This document shows positions 1 through 7,230 of a stretch of DNA of 64,000 nt, one piece after another. The notes under the pieces were generated by a model. It did not search any database, had not been told where the DNA came from, and was given only the letters and a program-made list of their open reading frames with translations. The position numbers and the translations under genes are program-made. Source of the DNA: a virus; IMG/VR virus record IMGVR_UViG_3300035034_002799, positions 1 through 64,000 of that record; one strand, 5' to 3'. Position 1 is the first letter of the stretch; every line of letters begins with the position of its first letter.

Positions 1-19
1 AAGGTTCTCTGTTTGACAC

Positions 20-170
20 CTTTAGTCGGCTCTCAAGGGTAACTGCGAGGGAAGAGGCAAAACAGTGCGGATATATTAAGACAGCCATGCCGTAAGTTGG
101 TGTCTGCGCAGAATGGTCACATAGAGTCATTGTTTCCTGCTCTCATCAAAGTGCAGTGAGGACGACTATG
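20..170 (+). ncRNA. possible structured RNA, class unknown
   Basis: No ORF is visible, and the stretch is visibly richer in G and C than its surroundings. Bases 22-27 (tagtcg) pair perfectly with 163-168 (cgacta), enclosing the segment, and ctca/tgag can stack just inside. An inner hairpin pairs agaca with tgtct and cca with tgg around a short loop near 92-117. A conserved RNA would show this pattern, but no tRNA, tmRNA, RNase P or group I intron signature was recognised. The strand is a guess based on the downstream gene. Confidence 0.3.
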
Positions 171-223
171 CGATTATAATAAAATAGCCACAGAATAAGA
201 GGCTACAAAGCTCTCGATTCTAT

Positions 224-251
224 ACTTAATAAAAATAACTTAATAAAAATA
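224..251. repeat. 14-bp exact tandem duplication
   Basis: The unit acttaataaaaata occurs twice with no mismatch, in the AT-rich part of the 337-base region without a protein gene. A tagcc/ggcta hairpin lies just upstream (about 186-206). Nothing else was recognised here. Confidence 0.8.
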
Positions 252-307
252 GATTTAAAAGTAACTGAGTAACTTAAAGTTATTCTGAGCCTAGAAGTAT
301 GTCTTCA

Positions 308-315
308 TATAAATA
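308..315 (+). promoter_or_regulatory. T4-type late promoter TATAAATA
   Basis: An exact match to the T4 late promoter octamer, 22 bases upstream of the ATG at 338, with an SD (atggag) between them. Late promoters of this kind are read by RNA polymerase carrying gp55, and a gp55 homologue is encoded nearby at 4334-4798. Confidence 0.75.
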
Positions 316-337
316 ATGAAGAATATGGAGTAATATT

Positions 338-1348
338 ATGCCTAGTATGAATTATTATAACGATCTTAAAAATAATCTAGAATCTGCTATAAAGCTTAGA
401 GGTTTTTCTGGTAATGAAAAAACAGACATCGCTGATGCTCTAGATTTAGTTAGTTACGTTATTGATTCTGGTGATACTACTCTTCTTGATGATCAAGATA
501 AAAGAGTTATTAGTTCAGCAAAAAAAGCAATTGATCGTAGAAATAAAGAAGCAGGTCCTAAATCCAAAAGAGTAGACGTACCAAGCTCTGCTACAGGTCC
601 TAATATTGAGAATATTTTAAACACGTATAGTATTGTTGGTCTTAGTCAAGCTCTAATGGTATCTGCTGAAAGAATGAGTTTAAATAATGTACATTCACAA
701 TCTAGAGCTAGAGTAGAAGAAATTCTTAATAATTATGATGAAAACACAATTGGTGAAGCTCTTAGTAAAAAATATAATCAAGTTACAAAAGCTCGTAATG
801 ATATTCTTAATAAAGTTAAAAATCACGGTTCTCTTGCTATGATTAAACAACAAATGCCAAAGTTAGATTCACTTGATCAAAATGTCAAAAAACTTTTAGT
901 GACATTATTCAAAGCTGCTGAAAGTAGAAAAAAAGAAATCGAAATGAAATTTTTGACTACACCATTTAGATTTTTTGATCCTACATATAAAAAGAGAATC
1001 TACAGCATTTATAAAGGTTACTCTGATTTAGTTCGTGAAAAATTATTTGATTTAGTAAGTATTGTTATTAATCAAAAAGGACAAAACCTTCAAAATTATA
1101 GAGTTAAAGCTGAAGATTTCATGACTTCTCTTAATGAATTTATTACTAAAGCTTCTGATGACCTAGATAAAATGGCTAGTTCAAATCATCCTGTTACCGA
1201 TGACTTCATTAATTCTGCTTATGAATTCGTAGTAAAAGGCAAAAGAGATGAAGAAGAACCAATTGAAGAAGAAGATGAGCCTCTTTCAGTAGACTCTTTT
1301 AGAGAAAAAATTCAATCTACTCTTCGTGGTGCTTTTAGAAGTCGATAA
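338..1348 (+). CDS. hypothetical, presumed virion-associated protein
   Basis: A 336-aa protein with no recognised domain. It looks mostly helical and charged, with an acidic stretch (about residues 303-318) just before a short basic C-terminus ending FRSR. There is no signal peptide or membrane segment. A late promoter octamer and an SD precede the ATG, so expression is probably late and the product may be structural. That is inferred from the promoter only. Its 3' end overlaps the convergent gene 46 by 14 bases. Confidence 0.7.
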   Translation: MPSMNYYNDLKNNLESAIKLRGFSGNEKTDIADALDLVSYVIDSGDTTLLDDQDKRVISSAKKAIDRRNKEAGPKSKRVDVPSSATGPNIENILNTYSIVGLSQALMVSAERMSLNNVHSQSRARVEEILNNYDENTIGEALSKKYNQVTKARNDILNKVKNHGSLAMIKQQMPKLDSLDQNVKKLLVTLFKAAESRKKEIEMKFLTTPFRFFDPTYKKRIYSIYKGYSDLVREKLFDLVSIVINQKGQNLQNYRVKAEDFMTSLNEFITKASDDLDKMASSNHPVTDDFINSAYEFVVKGKRDEEEPIEEEDEPLSVDSFREKIQSTLRGAFRSR

Positions 1349-3137
1349 TAGAATCAATGTAAGTAAACCCATTTTTATTAACAAGATTTACTAAACGATC
1401 AAAATTATCATCAGCAATTTCTTTACGGTGTGTAATGATATAAATGCATTTCTCAGGATACTTAATTTTAAACTGATTTTTCAAATAATCTAAGAATGAT
1501 TCTACACCTTCATTATCCATAGAAGTATCAAGAACTTCATCAAGTACTAAAATATTTGTATCTACTGAGTTTTGCATTTTAGATACAGCCATTAGAGCAA
1601 GTAAAACAGCTACATCAACTCTCTTACGTTCACCAGCAGAGAGACTAGGATAACTTCTATTATCTCTAGTTTTCGTATTAATCGAAGCTTCAAGGTTAGC
1701 ATCAAACACAAGAGTATAATCAGAACCCATTACTTTTAAGTATTCATTTACTTTTGTATTAAGATACGGTAGAATTTTCGATACTACAAATTTTCTCATA
1801 CCTTCTTCACCGAGTAACTTACGAATTACTTTGAAGTAGTTGAATTCCTTTTCGGCTTTTTCGTATTCTTTCTCAGTTTTCTTTACTTCTGATTCAAGGT
1901 CCTTAAGTCGATCATCAGATATAATCCCATCAGCATCGAATTTCCTATTCTCTGCTTCTTCAAGCTGCGAAGTACGACTTTCAATAAGGGACGCGATTAC
2001 ATCTAAGCGACGATTAGCTTGTTCTTGAGAAGCCATAATCTTTTTTGCTTTTGATTCATTACGTTCATTTTTATCTTTTAATTCAAATTGTTCTTTATGT
2101 TCTTTTTGTTTTTGTTTTAAAAGATTATTATTGTCTTCTACTTTCTTTCGGCATTCCGTAATATAATTGAGAGCTATTTCGTTTTTCTCATCAATTTTTG
2201 ATTTGCATAGAGGGCAATGTGGTTTACTATCGAGTCTTTCTAGAACATCGTTTGTATCTCTGATTTGTTTTTTATGATCAGAAATTTCAGAATTGAGTTC
2301 AGCTAAACGTTTAATACAATCCATTACGTTTTTATGAAAGTCATCAACCTTCTTTGTATAATCACCCCAGCGGGTATTTTTTCTAATATTTTCATCTTCA
2401 GTACGAAGTTGATTAATTTCTTCGTTAAGTTCATTGATATGATTCTTTTTCTCTTCTTTAAAATGTTTAAGTTTTTCATCAATACTTTCACGGCTTTCTT
2501 TTGCAAGATTAAAAGCACTAACAGCCGACCTGAAATCACCTTCAAAGTCCTTCATGTTATCCTTAGCGTTTAGATGGCGTGTCTTTGCCTTCTCAGCCAT
2601 CTTTCCATATACGCCTAGTGTAAGTATGTCTTCCATTACTTCGCGCTTCCTAGCCTTATCCATGTCGAGGAAAGGGGTACTCGAATTAATGTTTAAAACT
2701 AGAATATTAGAAAAGCAAGTATGACTAATACCTATTTTATCTTCTAGCCATTCTTGGGTATGAGCTTTGGAGTCAAACTGTTTTGGTGAATCGCTATCAT
2801 TAACAAATACCTCAAGCGACCCTGGTTTCATTTTACGAACTATTTTAAGAACATCAGAATCAACCTCAAGACGTAAAGTAACTTCACATCCTTTTTTATT
2901 TACATTATTAACTAATTCATCTAGTTTTACTTTTCCACCACGGAGAGGTTTACCGTATATAGCAAAAGATGCCGAATCAACTAAAAGAGTTGATTTACCA
3001 ATACCGTTTCTACGTGTACTATTGGCTATATGACCAGTTACTGCATTAATTCCAGTCTGGTATTTAAAGGTCGTCTCGTTATTTCCAAAAGAACAGAAAT
3101 TCTTTAATGTTACATCTAAAAGATTTATCTTAGGCAT
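1335..3137 (-). CDS. 46: gp46-like recombination nuclease subunit (Rad50/SbcC family)
   Basis: ABC-type ATPase that partners gp47 in processing DNA ends for recombination-dependent replication. The 600 aa show a Walker A (G35 to GKST, residues 47-50), a long coiled coil of about 180-460 split by a zinc hook CPLC (308-311), the ABC signature LSAGERKR and a Walker B ILVLDEV near residue 530. Length is close to T4 gp46 (560 aa). The start is set by SD AAGGGGG four bases upstream of the ATG. Gene 47 lies just upstream on the same strand, 69 bases away; the gap holds an inverted repeat that can hide this SD (3139-3183). Confidence 0.95.
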   Translation of the reverse strand: MPKINLLDVTLKNFCSFGNNETTFKYQTGINAVTGHIANSTRRNGIGKSTLLVDSASFAIYGKPLRGGKVKLDELVNNVNKKGCEVTLRLEVDSDVLKIVRKMKPGSLEVFVNDSDSPKQFDSKAHTQEWLEDKIGISHTCFSNILVLNINSSTPFLDMDKARKREVMEDILTLGVYGKMAEKAKTRHLNAKDNMKDFEGDFRSAVSAFNLAKESRESIDEKLKHFKEEKKNHINELNEEINQLRTEDENIRKNTRWGDYTKKVDDFHKNVMDCIKRLAELNSEISDHKKQIRDTNDVLERLDSKPHCPLCKSKIDEKNEIALNYITECRKKVEDNNNLLKQKQKEHKEQFELKDKNERNESKAKKIMASQEQANRRLDVIASLIESRTSQLEEAENRKFDADGIISDDRLKDLESEVKKTEKEYEKAEKEFNYFKVIRKLLGEEGMRKFVVSKILPYLNTKVNEYLKVMGSDYTLVFDANLEASINTKTRDNRSYPSLSAGERKRVDVAVLLALMAVSKMQNSVDTNILVLDEVLDTSMDNEGVESFLDYLKNQFKIKYPEKCIYIITHRKEIADDNFDRLVNLVNKNGFTYIDSIIDF

Positions 3138-3138
3138 A

Positions 3139-3183
3139 AAACCCCCTTATCATGATACATATTATATCACGTTAAGGGGGTTT
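3139..3183 (-). promoter_or_regulatory. promoter inside an SD-sequestering inverted repeat (gene 46)
   Basis: Eleven-base perfect arms (3139-3149 and 3173-3183) enclose a 23-base loop. Read on the minus strand, the loop contains TATAAT (3166 to 3161) and the downstream arm contains the gene 46 SD. RNA reading through from gene 47 would fold and mask the SD. RNA begun at the internal -10 (start near 3154) lacks the upstream arm. A short T run after the arm also allows weak terminator function. No good -35 was seen. Confidence 0.55.
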
Positions 3184-3206
3184 AGCTAATCCAAATTTAT
3201 AATAAG

Positions 3207-4298
3207 TTAGTCTTTTATTGCGGCAGCATAAAGTTCCTTCATTAACTTATTAATTTCATTCTTTTCTATTTTTTCTTCTTCTTCAAATTCAAAAGCTTCA
3301 ACATATTCACTCATGAAGGATATCGGATCATTAATGTTTTCAAGTTCAACATCATCTACTATTCCTTCAAAATCCTCAATGTATTGATTATCAACATCAA
3401 ACTTAATAGGACCCATTGCTTCAAGTTTAGCTTGGACTTTTATAAGTGCTGATTCGTTTACTTTCTTTTCAATTACTAATCTAGCAAAGTTACCACGAAT
3501 TTGTTGAAATTTAGCTTTGCGCTTTTTCTGGATATCATCAATAGTTATTTTGACAAACTTAGGAGAATCCTCGTTCATTACTAGCGTGGTTTCTCCAGTG
3601 TCTACATCAAATATATGAATTCCCTTTTCATTTCCATAATCACCCCAATCCATTTGATAAGGACAACCTAAATAAGTTATCTTACCGTCTTTAGAGGTAT
3701 TGCGAATATGAAAATGTCCAGTAAACACCCTCTTGTAGTTTTTAAAAGCACCACTCTCAACACCATCTTCACAAGAAATACCACGTTGCATTTCAAAACC
3801 ATTAATTTCAAAATGACCTAAACATAAATCATATTTTTCTTTTGAATCTTGAACAGACTTAAATTTGATATCAGCTTCGCTTCCATCTATAAGCCAAGGA
3901 TAAGTTATTATCTTTTTGCCGTTTATATTCTCTTCAGTAACTTTATCAATTATTTCAATATTGTTTAAGTCACGAAGTGCTTCTAACATGTTGATATCAA
4001 GTCGATTATGATAATAGATATCATGATTACCAGCAAGAATCTTAATAGACACTTGAGGCATTTCAGTTGCGTACCATCTAAAAATCTTTAGAACATAATT
4101 TAAAGTTCTAATATTAATAGTATTACGATACTCTACAAGATCACCCAAAATTCTTAAATCACGTATGTTATGATCATTAAGAACCTTAGGTAATGTTTTT
4201 AGAAAAAAATCTTCCATTATTCCAAGATAAATTTCGCTATTATTGCGAACACCGAAATGGATATCACTAATAAAAGCCATTTTAGAGTTGTTACTCAT
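3207..4298 (-). CDS. 47: gp47-like recombination nuclease subunit (Mre11/SbcD family)
   Basis: Metallophosphoesterase nuclease that forms the recombination complex with gp46. The 363 aa carry the phosphoesterase motifs in order: ISDIHFG (about 10-16), LGDLVEYR, the AGNHD signature (about residue 97), GHFEIN and GHFHIR. T4 gp47 is 339 aa. The SD aaaggag precedes the ATG. It lies between gene 55 and gene 46 on the same strand, the T4 order. The C-terminal third is charged and presumably binds the coiled coil of gp46; this is inferred. Confidence 0.95.
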   Translation of the reverse strand: MSNNSKMAFISDIHFGVRNNSEIYLGIMEDFFLKTLPKVLNDHNIRDLRILGDLVEYRNTINIRTLNYVLKIFRWYATEMPQVSIKILAGNHDIYYHNRLDINMLEALRDLNNIEIIDKVTEENINGKKIITYPWLIDGSEADIKFKSVQDSKEKYDLCLGHFEINGFEMQRGISCEDGVESGAFKNYKRVFTGHFHIRNTSKDGKITYLGCPYQMDWGDYGNEKGIHIFDVDTGETTLVMNEDSPKFVKITIDDIQKKRKAKFQQIRGNFARLVIEKKVNESALIKVQAKLEAMGPIKFDVDNQYIEDFEGIVDDVELENINDPISFMSEYVEAFEFEEEEKIEKNEINKLMKELYAAAIKD

Positions 4299-4333
4299 TT
4301 AATAGACTCCTTTAAGATAATGATAAATCCAAA

Positions 4334-4798
4334 TTATTCTTCATCAAGGATAATTTTATCTAGCACTGAGAAACGACTTCTCTCTGGATCAATACGATCC
4401 TGTGCTTTAATAAGTCTATCCTTTAATTCTGAATGTTTCTTTTCTTTTGCGATAACCTGAAGAAATGCGTTGTGAATAATAGTAGTACAATACGAGAATG
4501 CGTTGTTACCATTAAAATTATTATGCGAATATTTCATCAAGAACAATAAAGCTTGTCCTTTCATTTCATCAAGAAAAGTATAACCTTTAAAGTTTGCAGC
4601 AGAAGCATATCGGTCTACATGAGTTTTATAAAGCTCACCTAAACGTTCAGTACATTTACCAGTTTCACGGTATGAGCTTAATTCTTTTGAGTATTCATCT
4701 TTATCAATGTAATAACGTGATTCATCTGAAATCAATCGACGTTTTGCTCTTTTCTTTTTTGGCTTTATCTTGGAATTATCCTGTGTAGAATCATCCAT
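4334..4798 (-). CDS. 55: gp55-like late-transcription sigma factor
   Basis: Small divergent sigma factor that directs host RNA polymerase to late promoters. The 154 aa have a basic N-terminus (KKKRAKRR) and a core resembling T4 gp55: FKGYT near residue 73, then an aromatic helix and a segment ending HNAFLQVIAKEKK, matching the gp55 pattern ending FNAFVQRIKKERK. T4 gp55 is 185 aa. The SD aaggag fits the ATG. Gene 47 follows closely. Its presence agrees with the TATAAATA octamers found at 308, 11653, 30211, 41665, 42408 and 56392. Confidence 0.85.
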   Translation of the reverse strand: MDDSTQDNSKIKPKKKRAKRRLISDESRYYIDKDEYSKELSSYRETGKCTERLGELYKTHVDRYASAANFKGYTFLDEMKGQALLFLMKYSHNNFNGNNAFSYCTTIIHNAFLQVIAKEKKHSELKDRLIKAQDRIDPERSRFSVLDKIILDEE

Positions 4799-4851
4799 AA
4801 GAATCTCCTTTTAATTTGTTATAATACAGTATACTACAGAAAGAATAAAAA

Positions 4852-5946
4852 ATGTCACAAACAAACGTAAATAAAAATATCCCTAAAATGTTTAGAGGTA
4901 GACAAAAAGAACCATCACGTACAATCATCAGTTTTCCTTCCGACCGCGCAGGGTGCGGTTTTTATAGAACTATTATACCTTTTAATTACCTAGTTTCTGA
5001 AAAAGAATATGATTGTCCTTTTCTATATAATTTTAACTTTGATATGAACTTTTTAGCCAGAGCAGATTGGTTGAGATTTCAGAGAAACTCAACTGCTTCT
5101 CATAAAGCTATTATTGCTGAATATCGCAGGATGTTAGCAAAAACTACATCTAAGTGTAAAATATCATATGAGTTAGATGATTTACTTCATGAAGTAGAAC
5201 CACATAATATTCTTGCTTATCAGTATTACACCCAATCACGAAAAGACACAACCATAGAAATAATGAAGATGTCAGACATGGTAACGTTCAGTACTCAATT
5301 TCTACAGGACTACTATGAAGATAGATTTAACATAACAAACTCAACGGTTATTCCTAACTTTTTACCTCGTTACTTATGGGGTCACTGCGGAAAAAGAGAC
5401 AAATATCGTAAGTCTAAGGATGGAAAACTTCGAATTCTTTGGTCAGGATCAGCAAGTCATATAGCCAAAGGTGGCGATTTTGATTTCTTACTTCCTCTTA
5501 TTGATAAAACTATTGACGAGTTTGAATGGGTTTTCTTGGGTGTATGTCCACCTTCATTATTAGGTAAGGTTGAGTTTTATGATTGGAGTGATTTCTATGC
5601 ATTCCCAAATGCTTTGGATGCAATAGACGCTGATGTTTTTATAGCGCCAATTAAAGATAGTATTTTTAATTATGGCAAGTCTGATCTTAAGTTGCTTGAA
5701 GCTTCTGCTATTGGGTTACCATGTATATGTTCTGCAACTAAAGACGGAATTGGTCCATATGATTTAGTACCTAATGCATTAACCGTAGAAAATAAAGTTG
5801 GTTCATGGTATGACGTTTTAAAACAACTTGAGAAAGACGAGACAATGTGGCAGGCTGCTCTTGATGCTGGTCGTGCCGAACTTGCAAATCGTTGGCTTGA
5901 GGACAATACCCAATTTTATACAGAATCATACACAAGGAACGCTTAA
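4852..5946 (+). CDS. GT-B glycosyltransferase (GT4-like)
   Basis: A 364-aa soluble protein of two Rossmann-like halves. The C-terminal half has LRILWSGSASH (about 195-205) and a nucleotide-sugar site region with SDLKLLEASAIGLP, the E-x7-E-like motif of GT4 enzymes. Donor and acceptor are unknown. The promoter is probably TATAAT at 4820-4825, divergent from gene 55; the SD is weak. It overlaps the downstream dehydrogenase by one base, suggesting one transcript and a shared role in surface-glycan or DNA/virion modification. Confidence 0.75.
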   Translation: MSQTNVNKNIPKMFRGRQKEPSRTIISFPSDRAGCGFYRTIIPFNYLVSEKEYDCPFLYNFNFDMNFLARADWLRFQRNSTASHKAIIAEYRRMLAKTTSKCKISYELDDLLHEVEPHNILAYQYYTQSRKDTTIEIMKMSDMVTFSTQFLQDYYEDRFNITNSTVIPNFLPRYLWGHCGKRDKYRKSKDGKLRILWSGSASHIAKGGDFDFLLPLIDKTIDEFEWVFLGVCPPSLLGKVEFYDWSDFYAFPNALDAIDADVFIAPIKDSIFNYGKSDLKLLEASAIGLPCICSATKDGIGPYDLVPNALTVENKVGSWYDVLKQLEKDETMWQAALDAGRAELANRWLEDNTQFYTESYTRNA

Positions 5947-6812
5947 TGAAAATTGGAATAATTGGAAATGGTTTCGTTGGTCGTGCTCATGCAGCAGCTT
6001 TCTGTGATAAATGTGAAATACTTATTAACGATCCGCAATATGAACACACAGTAAGTATTGATGATATGGCTGAACAGTGCGAACTTATATTTGTATGTGT
6101 ACCGACACCTATGAATGAAGATTTATCTTTTGATTCTTCTATATGTGATTTTGTTTTTGTTTCTCTTAAAAAAAGAACCAAATCTAAAATTACAAAACCT
6201 ATAGTCATTCTGAAAAGTACGTGTATTCCTCAAAAAGTAGATGAATATTCACGAATTTCAAACATAGATTTTGCTTTTTCACCAGAGTTTTTAACTCAGA
6301 GAAACGCAGACTCTGATTTTGTTAACCAAGATTATATGATAGTTGGTACTAATAAATTATATATTAAAAAAGAAATAGAAGATATCTTTAAAAGAAAAAG
6401 TAAATGTAAGATTACAAAATTTCATAAAATGTCTCCTGTCTCCGCTGCTCTTTTAAAATATACACGAAATTCATTTTTAGCTCTCAAAGTAAGTTTTATG
6501 AATGAAATGTACGATTTATATACATCATTAGAACAGGATGATTGGCAAAACTTTATTAATGTGTTTCATGAAGACTCTCGTTGTGGTAATAGTCATGCTG
6601 ATGTACCAGGATTTGATGGGTTTAAGGGCTGGGGTGGAAAATGTTTTCCTAAAGATATCAACGCATTGATAAATTTGGCTGATGACATGGGAGTATCTAT
6701 GGATATAATGAAGACTGCTTGGGAAGTAAACCTAAGAATTAGAGAAAACAAGGATTGGTTAGATATTCCTTGGGCTGTTACTAAAGGAGAAAACAATGCC
6801 AAAAAAAGCTAA
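5946..6812 (+). CDS. short UDP-glucose/GDP-mannose dehydrogenase-family protein
   Basis: NAD-dependent nucleotide-sugar dehydrogenase family. The 288 aa start with a Rossmann motif GIIGNGFVG, then CVPTPM, LKSTC, FSPEFLTQ and the catalytic cysteine loop GGKCFPKD near residue 238. Usual members are about 400-450 aa and end in a separate UDP-binding domain; that domain is missing, so substrate and oligomer state may differ. SD aagga precedes the ATG. The gene overlaps the next ORF by 17 bases. The key Cys is kept, so activity is plausible but the product is unknown. Confidence 0.8.
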   Translation: MKIGIIGNGFVGRAHAAAFCDKCEILINDPQYEHTVSIDDMAEQCELIFVCVPTPMNEDLSFDSSICDFVFVSLKKRTKSKITKPIVILKSTCIPQKVDEYSRISNIDFAFSPEFLTQRNADSDFVNQDYMIVGTNKLYIKKEIEDIFKRKSKCKITKFHKMSPVSAALLKYTRNSFLALKVSFMNEMYDLYTSLEQDDWQNFINVFHEDSRCGNSHADVPGFDGFKGWGGKCFPKDINALINLADDMGVSMDIMKTAWEVNLRIRENKDWLDIPWAVTKGENNAKKS

Positions 6813-7176
6813 AGATGAAGCAGATGAAAAAATGCCAAAACCAAAGGTACTTTTTAAAATGAACTTCCAAATTTTTGATAATGGAGTTATTGACAGTACG
6901 CTTTTTGAGCGTTTTGAGAACGATGAAACAGGTCGTTGGAAACAACAGACATGTAACACACCTCTTGATTTTAAAGAGGCTGTTGAACGCGAAATTTGCG
7001 AGAAACCAGAATTTGTTGGTTGTATAGTTTTAAAGCAAATGGGAATTGATCCACAAAAATTTGCTCGATCCGTTCTTAACGTTCAACCTCCTTCTATTGA
7101 AGAACCACCTAAACAAGAGGTAGTTGATTTAGAAGAAGTTATTGATGAGGCTGAGACTGAAGTACTTTTTGAATAA
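6796..7176 (+). CDS. hypothetical protein
   Basis: A 126-aa protein with a lysine-rich N-terminus, a short folded middle and an acidic tail rich in E, D and P. No family was recognised. A good SD (aaaggag) lies inside the end of the preceding gene, so translation is probably coupled. It sits directly before the DNA polymerase promoter. Confidence 0.7.
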   Translation: MPKKAKDEADEKMPKPKVLFKMNFQIFDNGVIDSTLFERFENDETGRWKQQTCNTPLDFKEAVEREICEKPEFVGCIVLKQMGIDPQKFARSVLNVQPPSIEEPPKQEVVDLEEVIDEAETEVLFE

Positions 7177-7204
7177 AAGTGTGTTTTAGTTGGAGTGAAT
7201 TGAA

Positions 7205-7220
7205 TGGTATAATTATACCA
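7205..7220 (+). promoter_or_regulatory. palindromic promoter of gene 43
   Basis: A perfect 16-base palindrome TGGTATAATTATACCA embeds a -10 (TATAAT, 7208-7213) and abuts the SD aagggg of the polymerase gene. Related ATACCAAGGGG/TTGGTATAAT pieces recur between the divergent genes near 11661-11686. It may be an operator or simply a strong -10. TTAGTT sits 16 bases upstream as a poor -35. Confidence 0.45.
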
Positions 7221-7230
7221 AGGGGATTTA

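Noticed and set aside
1-180. tRNA or tmRNA gene
   Set aside because: No cloverleaf, T-loop GTTC with matching stem, or tag reading frame found.
186-206. ACAGAAT plus hairpin recalling the 3' part of RNase P RNA
   Set aside because: No P4 partner (GAGGAAAGTC-like) in the right place; similarity limited to a few bases.
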